Source of the DNA: Coleophoma eucalyptorum
Taxonomy: Eukaryota; Ascomycota; Leotiomycetes; Helotiales; Dermateaceae
Direction: 5' to 3'
Assembly (NCBI GenBank): GCA_026120035.1
Contig: JALRME010000008.1
Location: forward strand, 496,001-560,000
Length of the DNA: 64,000 nucleotides
The notes beneath the pieces were generated by a model. It saw only the letters and a list, made by a program, of their open reading frames with translations. It searched no databases and was not told the origin of the DNA. Position 1 is the first letter of the stretch. The number at the start of each line of letters is the position of its first letter. Below are positions 23,126 through 34,929 of the stretch, one piece after another. Both the position numbers and the translations under genes were made by a program.

Positions 23126-24848
23126 ATGGCGCAGTCTAAATGTGAGTAACCCCAACTACCTCGTGGCAAGGTGTGGCATGCTGTAGAAACAGGAACTGGG
23201 ATACTTCGTATTCTTGGTCCTGTCGTGTTCGATGTTGAGTTGAGCTGAGGGTGATAGATGCCGCTGGGCTTCATTTTGTGGCCGTTGCCCCATCCCAGAC
23301 CCTAGATAAGCACGCCCGTAAAGCTATCCGGAGCCATGCAACCAGAGCCGGTGTGCCCCGCCGACGGGCCATCAAGCTACAGCCCTGGATAGCTCCCGAT
23401 CTTGAGCTTGAATCACTCGAAAAGGCGACCCCTGAGGAAGATCCAGCCTCAGAGTCTATCTTATCCGTACCCAGTCCCCGGCTGGTCGGTGCCGACTTCT
23501 CTGGAATACAGCTGCCAGCCGGATTCGAGCCTTACATGATCCAAGACCTGGTAAAGTGTATGCGCCCTACCTCCCTCCCTTTCCCTCATGGGCTTCTTAA
23601 TTAAAGCAACCACACATCGTCATAGAATCTAACTAAGAAGACTCCTAGTGATTGACCTCAACAAGAATGGCCTATATCCCTACGAGATTTGTCTTGACGT
23701 TCATCCGGTGACAAGGGGTTGGTTTCCCTATTTGATCAGTGACGTCTGCTGTCTTCACTCGATGATGTTTTCGGTGCGGACTTTTCTAGAAAAGACCTCA
23801 TGTAATCAGCCCAGCTCTCTTGCCTCCTTCCACTACGCCCAAACCCTACAGCTTCTTCAGGCTCGCCTTAATGGATCTGACCCGGAATCTGCGATATCCG
23901 ATGCTACCATTATGGTAGTCATCTCACTGGCAACAGCAGCCGAGCTCATGAACGACTATACCGCCGTAGCAAACCATTTCAAAGGCCTTGAGAAGATGGT
24001 CAGCTTGAGAGGTGGAGTGCGAGCTCTGAATACCAATAATAATATACAGGTCAAAGTTTGCCGGTATGTTTCAGCCCACGGTTCATCCGATCCAAACTAT
24101 AACACCGGTATTGATGCACTATTCTGACACGATAGCTAGGGCCGATTTGGAGTATGCGTTGCTGGTGGGACATCGACCACGTTTTCTCAAAGAAGGGATC
24201 CCTTGGGACTCCTTTATCGCCGATCGAGGCCTAGTTCGATGTAGCCACCCGCCTCATGATACTGTTTTACATGCCTTCGCCGAGACTACGATGGACGTTA
24301 AACTATACAATGCTTTGAGAGACCTCCATACTTTCTCCTGTCTTAGTAATCTAGCCTACCAAACCACCCGCAAGCTCTCACCCGACACCTATAATGAGAT
24401 GATGATCTCTATTTTTTACCGACTCACCCACCTATCCTATGAGAGCAGCCCTCTCCAGGAGGCCATTCGAGTCAGCTTGCTAGCTTTCTCGTCGACCATC
24501 TTCATCGAGCGGAACTTTATGGGACAGCACTCTGACCACTTGGTAAATCTCCATAGCGATGCTTTATTCAGGCTGCGACAATCTACGGACGTCGAGTTGC
24601 CTGTGCCTATTCTGCTTTGGTTGACGATGTTATCCCATATGGTCGTACACAAGGAGTTGTCTCCAGCGGACTGGCGCAGTTTCTGGCTTGACGAGGTTAT
24701 TCTCCGTGCTAGTATTGAGTCATGGCCCCAGGCTTGCGAAATACTGAGATCGCTGGCGTGGGTCGACTTTGTTCATACCAAATCTGGAAAGGAAGTCTTT
24801 GAAACAGCCATGCTCCGGCTAGTAAGAGCAGCACGATCCGAAGCGTAA
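23126..24848 (+). CDS. fungal transcription-factor-like protein without zinc cluster
   Basis: Four exons (23126-23141, 23258-23557, 23649-24063, 24140-24848) give 479 residues; the first codes only five residues plus one base. The N-terminus (LHFVAVAPSQTLDKHARKAIRSHA, then an Arg-rich patch) and the long helical C-terminus (ATAAELMNDY, HFKGLEKMVSLRGG) match the fungal group often named 'tachykinin family' or fungal-specific TF-domain proteins. There is no Zn2Cys6 motif, so direct DNA binding is not shown; it may work as a co-regulator. Divergent from the SDR, a classical place for a local regulator. Confidence 0.75.
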
Positions 24849-25416
24849 CGAGCAACATTCATTGCTAAATGAATAATAAAGTAAAAGTCGGTAAATTACG
24901 AAACAAGTGTTCGCTAGGGATATATCTGTCTTACTAGAATGATTTAACAAAATCGGCACCCACCTTGTCACTTAGAGCTTGTGGATGAGGCAAGGCTCGC
25001 CACGACCAGATGGGTTCAGATTTTGGATTAGGATGATAAGGAAATCTTCAGGCACCGCCCTTGATACAGGAGAAATAAATTTGTTTTGTCTCGCTAGAGA
25101 AGAACCTCCTAGAACAATCATCTCACCTGACTCATCTCCAATCTTTTGTCAGGCTTAGCTTCTCGACCTTATCTTAGCCCTCGAACAAAATCCTTGTGAC
25201 ATTGCGCCCTTCGTTTGACACGCATTTGACATGCATTCCGAAAGTAGTATTTGCTCCGATTCCGTACTCGGCTTTATATGCACCAAGTCTTAATTTTTCG
25301 TTATCAAAACATTTGGATAATACTTTTTTTTTTATCTACATTGAGTCCTTTCGCTTTCACTCGTTACCAAGTCAAGCGGGATTTCTATTTCTATACGTTC
25401 TAAAAAAGCTGGGAGG
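24849..25416. other. intergenic region
   Basis: AT-rich spacer with a poly-T tract near 25324-25335 and a pyrimidine-rich leader just before the GNAT gene. No gene seen. Confidence 0.5.
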
Positions 25417-25950
25417 ATGGAAGACACAACGGGACTCAAAAGCCAAAGCCCTTATTCTCTTCGGGACCATAGCCCCGGGGACATGGAACGGATTGTGGAG
25501 AGGCACGGCCAATTATACCAGCAAGAACACGGCTGGGGCGAGGGATTCCAAAAAGCCACCGCCGAAGTGACCTCCGACTTCCTGCAACACTACGATCCGG
25601 CGCGGGAGCGCTGTTGGATCGCGGAGCGCCATGGCGAGTTTCTCGGATGCGTGATGTTGTTGAACTACAGAGGACTGGAGAAGACCGCCCGGCTGCGGCT
25701 CTTGCTTGTGGAACCAGCGGCTCGCGGCCTGGGACTGGGGCGCTCCCTCGTGCAGAAATGTACGCAGTTTGCGCGAGAGGCGGGCTATTCCCGCATCATA
25801 CTTTGGACGACGGGGATTCTGGCTTCAGCGCTGCATATATATAAGAGTGAGGGATATAGATTGATTAGAGAAGAGGAGTACGATTCTTTCGGGCTTAAGT
25901 TTACGGGGCAATACTGGGAGCTGGTTTTATGTGAGAGTAGTGAGCTTTAA
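25417..25950 (+). CDS. GNAT-family N-acetyltransferase
   Basis: Intronless 177-residue acetyltransferase that uses acetyl-CoA; the substrate is not predictable. The CoA pyrophosphate-binding loop is RGLGLG near 103-108, preceded by the beta-strand ARLRLLLVEPAA and followed by the signature FAREAGYSRIILWTTG. The N-terminal HSPGDMERIVERHGQLY matches the bacterial MarR-fused/solo GNAT group. The core of the gene is markedly GC-rich compared with the AT-rich DNA on either side. Lack of introns, base composition and bacterial-type sequence make an ancient transfer from bacteria plausible, though the group is now common in moulds. Confidence 0.88.
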   Translation: MEDTTGLKSQSPYSLRDHSPGDMERIVERHGQLYQQEHGWGEGFQKATAEVTSDFLQHYDPARERCWIAERHGEFLGCVMLLNYRGLEKTARLRLLLVEPAARGLGLGRSLVQKCTQFAREAGYSRIILWTTGILASALHIYKSEGYRLIREEEYDSFGLKFTGQYWELVLCESSEL

Positions 25951-26667
25951 TATGGTGGCCGGGTAAATGTTTCCATTACTAGATGCAAAATTGCATGCCG
26001 TTGTGGCGAATATGGTCTCAGTTTCATGGGATAAAATGTACCACAGATAATAATATGTATCGTGTGCTCCACCGTTCATCAAATGCCCACCGTCAAGGTT
26101 CCACTCCATAGGATTCGCACAATACATCTGTAGCTGGCCCACATGTACTCTCCACGATGGTATAAGCTCCATGATAGATGACCCAGATGATTGTACAGAA
26201 AATGAATCGACGGTAGCGCTCAATTTCCTGTGATGGTTCCGTCTTTTGTGAAGTATAGTCTATCCATAGATCCTTCACGCGCAAGAACGCTTACTTCAAG
26301 CCTCATTAGTCCAAACATAACCTCTTCTATTATAAAGTCAGTACATAGTGTCACCTAGCAAGTAAAAGTTGATGTTTAAAGGGAGGTTTAAACCCTAGAG
26401 TTTTAATCATGGACCAGAATAAAGCTAGTACACTGAGCAATATATGCTTGATATCAGATATAGGGTATTATTGCTATTATGAGCTATAACACACAACAAA
26501 AGAATATTTACATAAGGTATACGATTTGGTGAAGCGAATGAATGTAGTTTGGTGCTTTTAACTCAACTGACCACCATGATGAATTAGAATTAGGTTACTT
26601 AGACCCAAATCCCCCTGATATTGACAATCCTAGGAATCGTTTGGTAATGGTTGAGTTTTCTGCTTTC
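25951..26667. other. intergenic region
   Basis: Overlapping minus-strand frames at 25927-26284 have no recognised domain. The right half is AT-rich and empty. Confidence 0.45.
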
Positions 26668-27224
26668 TTATTCTAGTGCCGCTCCAAAGCTCTCAACTAC
26701 AGCATTTAAAGCCGCAAGAGCATCTTCACCACCTCCAGTTGTTTCTCCACACTTATTCGAACGAATACACCACAATCCCCCTGTGCCTTCATTGGCAGCT
26801 TGGAATGCGTCTTGAACATCATAATACAAGCATCTAGAGCCGAATTAATCCTAACGTCCTGTTTTCACGTGCAATGCTCAACTTCACGAAATGGGACTTA
26901 CTCAATATCGGTGTTAAAGGTGACATAAGTGTCCTGTTCATTGTTCTCGCGGGTACAACCCCAGGCGGAAATCACACCGCAACGGCCGCGCAAGTTGTCG
27001 AGGAAGCCCCCAGCGCATCGGGAGGAAGCGACCTTGCTGTTTTGCGCTCCGTAGTCGGGGAGGTACACCTCCCACTGATATGCTGCCGGTGGGCAAGTGA
27101 GGTCTTCACCACCAACTTAGTAGACATGGCCATAGCACCATGAGTTTGTGTAAGATGGATCATAAGCTGTGGCTTTGACAGAGGAGGCGCCTGCAAGCAC
27201 TGTGAAGATAGAAGTGAGCTTCAT
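26668..27224 (-). pseudogene. small secreted Cys-rich protein with premature stop
   Basis: Two exons (27224-26902 and 26833-26668; 68-bp intron with GTAAGT donor) encode 162 codons in one frame apart from a TAA at codon 36 (27119-27117). Codons 1-20 make a good signal peptide (MKLTSIFTVLAGASSVKA). The mature part has Cys in WCYG, LTCPP, SRCAGG, GRCGV, WGCT, CLYYD, LWCI and NKCG, suggesting four disulfides. The frame stays open and codon-like after the stop, so the gene decayed recently or the base is an error. No family recognised; it has the size and look of a small secreted protein, and nothing here shows an effector role. Confidence 0.65.
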
Positions 27225-28737
27225 TTTTGAAAAGAGATGCGCGAAGTTGAGTGGTTTCAAATGGGTTGGTCATCTGATAGAGAAATACTTAGCATAGGCA
27301 ATGGTACTTATAGACAAACACATTAGATGTGGTATGAATGCACCGGATGTAGTACGAAGTGAATATGACTGTTTCATTTCGGTTAGAACCAAAATCGCCT
27401 CTCCTTTCCCGTAACTAGATTTTTCTGTAGTAAAACGATATCAAGTGGAGTCCTCTAAACCTAGGCTAAATATAAGGATTTCAGGCAGTGAAAAGTAAGA
27501 TAAAGATCTTCAATGAAGCGGTCAACTAATTTTCAGGGATGAGTTATTCTATATTCTTCGGTTACTTTCGCCTTTTAGAGGACAAATTCAAGACTAAGAT
27601 TCAGAAACTAGAAGTTTATATGCCAAGCCCCGGTATTTATGATTTCAGGTAGACGGATGTTCAGCTATATCTAACACAAATGAACTTTAAAGCCTATGAT
27701 GTACATTTTGAAAACTAGGCGTAGCTTTACTCTAATTAACAGTAGTAACTTGCATACGATCTCTAGGTATAAATCTTATTGTAGCTTTTTGGAAAAACAA
27801 CATTTACATAGAATATTCTGCATATCAACTCCTAGGCCTGTAATACAAATACAAGGTATGTAGCACGTCTGTTCGTATTGAACTTGGCTTCTTGACCGGG
27901 CTATTCTACACTTGTGCTCAAATGTACGCTCTCGTGCAGCATCGGCGTCTATGACTTCCGTGCGACTCTGTTGAGCCTTATGCTACATTCGTAGTTTGTA
28001 TTACATCCATAGTTTTTCCGAATCCACAATCTATTTCGTATGATACTGTACGTAAGGTGGATTTTGGCTGCTGTCACACTGTGTGCCGGTCATAGGCCGC
28101 CGGTCGATCACAGGGGTTGGCTCCGCTAATCTGCCAAGGCAGCGGCTGATTGCCCCGCCCATCCAGTGCAAGCTTTTTGATGACAGGGGTGTTTTATGTC
28201 AACTACAGATTCTTAATTACAGCCAAATCTTTTGTGATTCCATAACACTTCCGTAACGCAGATCCAAGATCCTTTAACGGCTACAGATCATAGAGACATA
28301 ATACGTATTATTGGTAGGAAATTTATCCATTTTACGTAAATTACAGTGTCCCTCACCACAACATAGCGATATTCACGTGGTTCGCGAGTGAAAGCTCCAT
28401 ATTAATCAAGTAATTCATGACCTGGGATTTCTTTCCAGCTCTGAACTGCTGCCTAGTAAGCAAATCTTAATGTCTAACTCTGATGTCAAGAAATGGGCAT
28501 TTCTCTGGAGCTATACGACCCTTGCAATATTCTCACTTTTTGAATCTAGAAATTGTAGCTATTGTAGCTATAAACTTAGACAAATTGGATCGAAATGGCG
28601 ATTTGGATGCTGACAGTAATATACCTCAAATTCTGTGAGAATCTCCGCTACACCGGAATCAGTGTGAGGTGAGGACATAACTGAGAGTCAAACTTCTGGA
28701 AGCTCATGAATTATATAACATTGAATAACTTTATAGG
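27225..28737. other. 1.5-kb intergenic region
   Basis: AT-rich, with a GC-richer patch at about 28070-28180 that contains a perfect small inverted repeat CTGCCAAGGCAG (28131-28142). No gene or known transposon recognised. Confidence 0.45.
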
Positions 28738-31700
28738 TCATCCCGTCCTATAGAACCACCAACTACCCCCCGTACAGGTTCCATGCCGTCCATAATCCTT
28801 CAACTCTGAACCTTCATTCGACACCTTCTCTAAGCAGTCAAGACAGAGGTGGTTGTTATGACATGTAGCACATTCTAAACCAATGAAACCCCCAGGCCGG
28901 AAAGCTGTAAGATGGATACTATTAGTGATTGCAAAGAAAGAGACCAAATATGATTACGTACTCTTTGCACAATAATCACACGATCTCTCCATGTCATATA
29001 CAGGCTTCTTGCAAACCATATCTACGATTTGATGACGGTGCTGAACTCGGTTCGCTTGCACGCATTGCGAGCAAAAGACCCAAGTACACTTTGGAGCGAG
29101 GCACACCTTGGCGGCCTCCTCAAAACAGACGACTTGGAGCAGAAATCAGTATATTGTTTTCGTAGAGAATTCAATAAATTAAAACCTACAGATCTGGCAA
29201 ACAAAACATTGTGCTCCGGTTTTATTTGGCCCTTGGGTTGATAACTTTCGGTTATAACTCTTTGGGCAACGCCATATGTTGACTACGTGTACGATCTCCC
29301 GAATTGCTGGAGTGATGGTAAATTGTACATTTTGGTGACTGTGGTATGCCACAGATGTCTCGGTCAGAGCTAAGCATTAATCAGCTTTCAATACTTGAGC
29401 CACGGACTTCTGGGCAATCTGTCAATTTACCAGCTGGGCACTCTCGACAACTCCAAGCCTTTTTGACTTGTTCTTCAAAATCGTCAGGCCAAGAATCATC
29501 CCACGTCAGTTGTACTGTTTGGAAGTCATGCTTGGATTTATGACCTGGATCGTCATTTTCCCAGCAGTTCTGGCAGATCTGCTGTGCAAAGCCGTTGTTT
29601 AATTGACAAGTACGGCACCAGTAAAAGTTGGAATATATCTCCATCCCTAGAGCATCATATTAGCAGATTATAAATTGGAGGAATAAGTGAAACCATGTTA
29701 CGAACCTGAATAGCACCGGTCGCAGTGGTACACCACGTTGAGCTGATTACAGGAGCAATTCACACTGTAAGAATCCAGCATAGCCCAGTACTCTCCATGG
29801 ACTAATAAGAAGTCCTTATAGTCAGGGTCCTGCTGACGATGTTTCTCATAAAACGCATCGAATATCTCGTTCTTTTGATAACAGAAGAGACAAAGCGAAA
29901 GGCCGCAGTGTTTGCACTCCAGACGTGCTCTTTTATCTTGTGTGCAGTGGCTACAGAGCCTGGTATCTTGAATTCCAGGCATCTTCTTCTGCCATTGCAC
30001 ATTTTCAAATCTGAGAAGCTTTGCAGAGTGGTCATATTCATGAGCTCCTCGACAAGCTACGCAAAGATTGACGCGGCATTCGGGACAGCAAAACATATGG
30101 TCGTTATAGCGGATGCCCTGTAAGCAATGAATGCACATTGCACATGGGATTTCGCTGAGACTCGTTTTTTGAAGAAATGCAGAGAGATCTAAATAAATAT
30201 CCCCGTTAGTTTCTTCCATATCACATATTTAATTTTGTAAGATCGGCTTAGGCAAGAGGCCCGAGGAATAGAAAGGCGTAGGAGATGGGAATTAAGAGGA
30301 TTGAAGAGCGATTTTGAAGCCGAATATGCAAGAATGAAGCTAACCTTCGCCGCCAATATAGTTAAGACGCTGACCCCCTTCCTTCATTGTGTTTACACAC
30401 TTAACAACATCTCGTGTCGTATCGAATTTCTCCAGGTACTCATCTGTAAAATCCGCAATAATAGGCACATTCTCGTATTCTTCTAGGCCTACCTCGGCCA
30501 GACCATGGCAAACATTGAAGCGGAATAGACGATCTTCTTCAACCATCTGGGCATGTGCTCCACGAAAGATCCTGTTCTTTTCTTCCGTGTCAGTCACAAT
30601 ATCTTTCAAAGTTTTTACAAGATCCGCGATGTTGCCAGTTACTGAACGGCCAGGCGCACTTCCGGTGCCAATGCTAATAATTATCCGATCCTCTCCCGGC
30701 CATAAACCTGACGTATGTATTAGTGTAGATGCTCCAAACCGGACAATCATAATTTATACTTGTAGATTCACTATCGACAAGATCAATAGGGTTATTATGG
30801 CGCAATGCACCATCAACAAATTCCTGACCAAGAGGACCGATCTTGATAGGCTCAAAAAAGGTCGATGCTGCTGAGGTTGCGCGAGCTGCTTCCCATATTT
30901 TGCAGATTTCCAAGAGATTATCATTGGTTCGGAGCCTGCGGTACGAGCGAATAACTGCTGTGGCACCAATACCTCCTCGTACTGCACATACAAAACTGTG
31001 TGGTGTTAGATTTGATAACGCAGTAAAAAGAGATGCCTTACACTTTGCAAGCATCTGGATCAGTCTCCTTCAGTAGCTCATCTTGATTGAGACCGTGCGA
31101 GTGCAAAATATTTTGAATATTTTCCTCCAGAGGTTCCGAGCTGAATCTACCATTTGCTTGAAGGCAGTCAAATGCACGCCCGGCGACATTTGTCTGTTTT
31201 CTTTTTCGTGTGAAGATATCTCGCGACAACTGGATATATGCTTCTTGGCACTCGTCTATAGACATTCGAAGTCTTCCAAGCATTATGGCTAGTAGACTAG
31301 GTTTATTAGCTAATTCTTCTGCAACAAAATGGAATTTTATTTCATATGCTTGCGCGGTATTGGTGTGTTGAGAGGCCTAAGACTACCGGAGCGACTAGCT
31401 CCATTTGCCATGCAGCTTGAATCTAACCTGACAACTAACTTACCCTCCAGTACTTGTACCACCTATCATGTCAAACTCCTGCCACGGTTCTAGATGATAT
31501 CCTCTCTCATCTTCCAGAGTTTTCATGATATACTTCAAAATCATGATGGTTGATAAACCTCTAATACCTCCGCCATCGAGTGAGAGTATCTTTCTAATCT
31601 TGGTCTGATTGGCATCCCTATATACTCTCTGTGGACCAGCATAAGTCTGAGCGACTGGAAACGTTCTGTCCAGGTTAACTCCTCGAAATGTAATCATGGA

Positions 31701-32225
31701 GAAACTGGAAACTTACGGGGCCGATCTTACGCTGATGCTGGGTGTAGGTGGAGGTCTAGCTATGGCACCCCCATTACTTGCGATGCTGTGACTTATAACT
31801 TGGGAATCCAAGGGCGTATAAGAAGCCACTGGATATGAATTGTTATGTATAAGGTGGTGATTGTCGCTTGGAGGAGGGGCTGCATAGACTTGATACTGGC
31901 TGGCTGGGAGAGGTGAAGAATTACAGGGAGATGCTGCTGGAGCTGTGTGATTCTGGCTCAGTTGTGGACGATGTGGGATGGGAGGTGGAGGAAGCTGATG
32001 TGTATTATTGTATGGCGGAGTTGGAGGCAATTGCGACGGAGATTGTGTTGGAATATAATTATGTTCAAAATTTGGTGGGGGAGGATATAACTGAGGAAGA
32101 ACTGGTTGTGGATTGTAAATAGGAAAAGATTGATGGGCCTGTTGGGCATATTGAGTTTGCTGGTTGTGTTTGTTCTCGTCAGGAGTGACAGCCTGGAGGG
32201 CCATTTTAAACAGAGCTTTCCGCAT
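28738..32225 (-). CDS. patatin-like phospholipase fused to zinc-binding Cys clusters
   Basis: Ten exons join in frame to 930 residues: 32225-31731, 31646-31444, 31296-31042, 30995-30760, 30707-30345, 30212-29706, 29646-29431, 29369-29190, 29132-28962, 28904-28738. Residues 1-165 are Pro/Gln/Asn-rich and probably disordered. The patatin domain follows: oxyanion loop DGGGIRG (189-195), nucleophile GTSTG (Ser230), catalytic Asp in VDGAL (379). From about 520 the chain carries Cys/His clusters, one close to a ZZ finger (CIHCLQGIRYNDHMFCCPEC...HEYDHS) and several CxxC pairs (CSHC, CKHC, CRTC...CQNC, CSQC, CDYC, CATC). Predicted role: membrane-lipid acyl hydrolase with a zinc-binding interaction tail. 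The join at 30345/30212 is the weakest; a break there would give two genes. Confidence 0.72.
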
Positions 32226-34929
32226 CTTATGATCCAAGGTAAATGACTGATTATTGCATTGCGGTTGTAAGAATTAAAGAAGTGAAATCATCATGACGAT
32301 AGATGTTTATGAGGCCAGTACATGCCACAGGGAAATGCAGGCTTGGCCCAAAGCACTAGTAAGACAGATATAAAATGGCTTGCATTTAAGTTTTAGGCGC
32401 TCTTCACTGGTTGGTCTCGTGTATTTGCCACAATTTTCAGCTCCTCAGCCCCAGCCTAGAACAAGGATGTCGACCCGAGGCATATTTCTCGCTGCCATAA
32501 TAAGTAGTTGGGCAACGAAGCCTAAGAGCATATTATCAAATCCGGGGAAGTCATGCAGTAGATGATTGGGAGAGAAGAATTCTGCATACTCTCTCACTTG
32601 GCCCAATCTAAATCCGGAGAGCTGCTGTCAAATATCACTTTTGCTTCCCCGAAAGGGTAACAGCTAGTTTCTTTTTTCTGCCAGCAAATGATATGCTCTA
32701 CGTCTTCCTTTGCTTCTTCCAATTGCAACTGAGTTTAGGGGTACATGCCGTAAGGACGCATGGTGAGACATAGGTGTAACTAGACATGCAAGGAATAAGG
32801 AAGCAAGATCCCCTGGTCGTTTCTCAATCAAACATAAACGATGAGACCTTTACGCAGCAGAGCTGCTTTTTTTTGTGGTTAATTGTGTCATCGTTTCACG
32901 ACCCTCCCTGCTACTTTTTCGAAGGTGGTTAGCTACCCTCCGTGAATTAACCTATTGCCCACCTGATGGCTCATGGTGCATTGAAGAATGAAGTCATCAA
33001 CCGGTATCCTCACTTTATTTGATATTTGTCGAAGTGTACTAAAACCAGTGTGTTCAATAAATGTCTTTTATGATATCTTTTCCTCTTATGCTGTACTTTT
33101 GAGGTCAAGCGCAACACACAAAGCCGATCAATAAGTTCATAAGCGATCTTACCAACTCGAATGCTTTTGACGCGAGATGGATCATTGATCCTTTTCTTAA
33201 CTACTAACCCATAAGCAAAGTTCTGAAAATTGTTCATCGTCCTTTTACATTCAACTTATGAGTTACAGAATACCCAAGAAGAAGAAGCTTCTCGGCTTAG
33301 TTGAGAACAATCTGATCATTTCAGACGCCAAATATTCCGGGTAATACCGCTAGTAGATGACTATTTATACCCTGTCTGCTATTATATATTCTACAAGCGG
33401 ATATGAATTACATATCACGATATATTCTCTGTATTCGTTATATAGTACAGACGTAAACGGCCCGGGAGAAACACTCGCACCTTTGTAGGAACGGCATAAT
33501 CATGGATGGCAACCACTGGAGTTTAGTAGTGGCGATATATGGGAGATGCACCTTGTCAAATTTTTAGAGAACCAGCAATTGGCACGATAGGGAAGAGCTT
33601 GGGCCAGCTGCTGGCATTGTTGATAAAAGTATGTTCTAGTGTTCCTCCAAGTAAGGTGATAAGTCACATATACATGAAGAGGCTTGCATGTAAGATCTCA
33701 GTATAGGCTTCGGTTGCTGGAATTTATGCAGGTTGTATGACATTGACTTACGATTTGTTTGAGTGGTGGGTTGTTATGTTCTGTTTTGCTATCTTGCTAG
33801 ACGTGTAGAGGGATGCGGGTGGAGCCGCAAGGGAGAGGGAGGTGAGACAGAAAAAAATTGCTATAAAAAGTATCATGAGGTTTATAGCATCTTAAGGTCA
33901 AAGAATATGATGGGATAAACTTGAGCATAGGAGAAAGTATCAGGGTTGAAAAACGTAGGGGAGCAATTCGAAGAATATTACGTGGAGAGGCGTCTCCAAA
34001 CATAGGATGGTACAAGAACAAAAGATATTATTCCATACAGTAAGAAAGCGAGGGATAGTATATTAAGGGTAATGGACAGACTAGCACCCTAAAGAGGCAT
34101 CCTGTGATGCAAGAAGCCAAGTTCGAACCTGAAATAAGAGATCCTAAAGAAAGAGAATAGAGTAGCGGCTAAATGTGCAAGAGTTGGGTCAACCTTCAGT
34201 TTTTATATAAAAAGATAACTGTTCCCACACTCTAGGAAAGCAGAGAGCGCTAATAATAGTGGTTGTTTGAATCTTCTGATAGTCAAGTTCTCCGTGCATC
34301 GTTAATTCCTAACAAAATCGGCACCGCTTGAGCCTGAAACTGAGTGCCAAGGGGGGTGATTTCCTGACAAGAGCTTTGAAACCATCGTTTGTCACGCCCA
34401 GCCGTTTCGCTTGTCCTCCGCACTCTTGCCCAGAATCCATATGGGCGCAAGCGGGCAGGCGGTCCACCTGTCCACGTCTCAAATTTTTGAACAAGATGAG
34501 ACTCAATCGAATAAAACCAATGGATATCAGTTAACTTCCCCAACTATGCGCACGTTGGTTTTCCACGATAACCCCCAATTCTTGGGGCCTAGAAAATTCC
34601 AGTCCAAAAATACACGTCTCCGCAGCCAAGAATACAGGTTCTCCGCAGCCAAGATTGCATTGACACCTAACTGAGTATACGCGTCAAGATGGCAGAGCAC
34701 TGTCAAAATCCAAAGGGACTAGACAAATTTAGTATTCGGCAGTCCACGATTGTATCACTGCCAATTTCTTATAACGCACTTGGCTGCTCGGTTTTATCGC
34801 TCAATATTCCCATTGCTTTTCACTGATCATTGAAGTTTGCAATCCTCCTACTGGTTTAGGCGTAACCTTACCGTTAACTTAACTCTCTTTTGCCTCTTAT
34901 TTCAAGGATTCTAGTTTCTTACTACGGCT
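32226..34929. other. 2.7-kb intergenic region
   Basis: AT-rich, only short frames. A stretch at 34330-34540 is open on both strands but shows no domain. No transposon ends recognised. Confidence 0.45.

Noticed and set aside
25927..26284. Minus-strand frames with MYCANPMEWNLDGG and ACNFASSNGN
   Set aside because: Peptide looks somewhat secreted-protein-like, but there is no signal peptide, only two Cys and no intron that joins the two frames. Not enough support.
28131..28142. Inverted repeat CTGCCAAGGCAG as a transposon end
   Set aside because: A single short palindrome, no second copy or target duplication found.
30219..30344. End of the patatin gene at 30340 and a separate zinc-finger gene starting at 30219
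   Set aside because: Possible, but an intron with donor GTTAGC and acceptor GGAAG joins both in frame (GGE then ETNGD), and all later junctions also agree in phase. Kept as the alternative.
34090..34140. tRNA-like T-arm (GTTCGAACC)
   Set aside because: No matching acceptor stem, D-arm or anticodon arm at the right distances.
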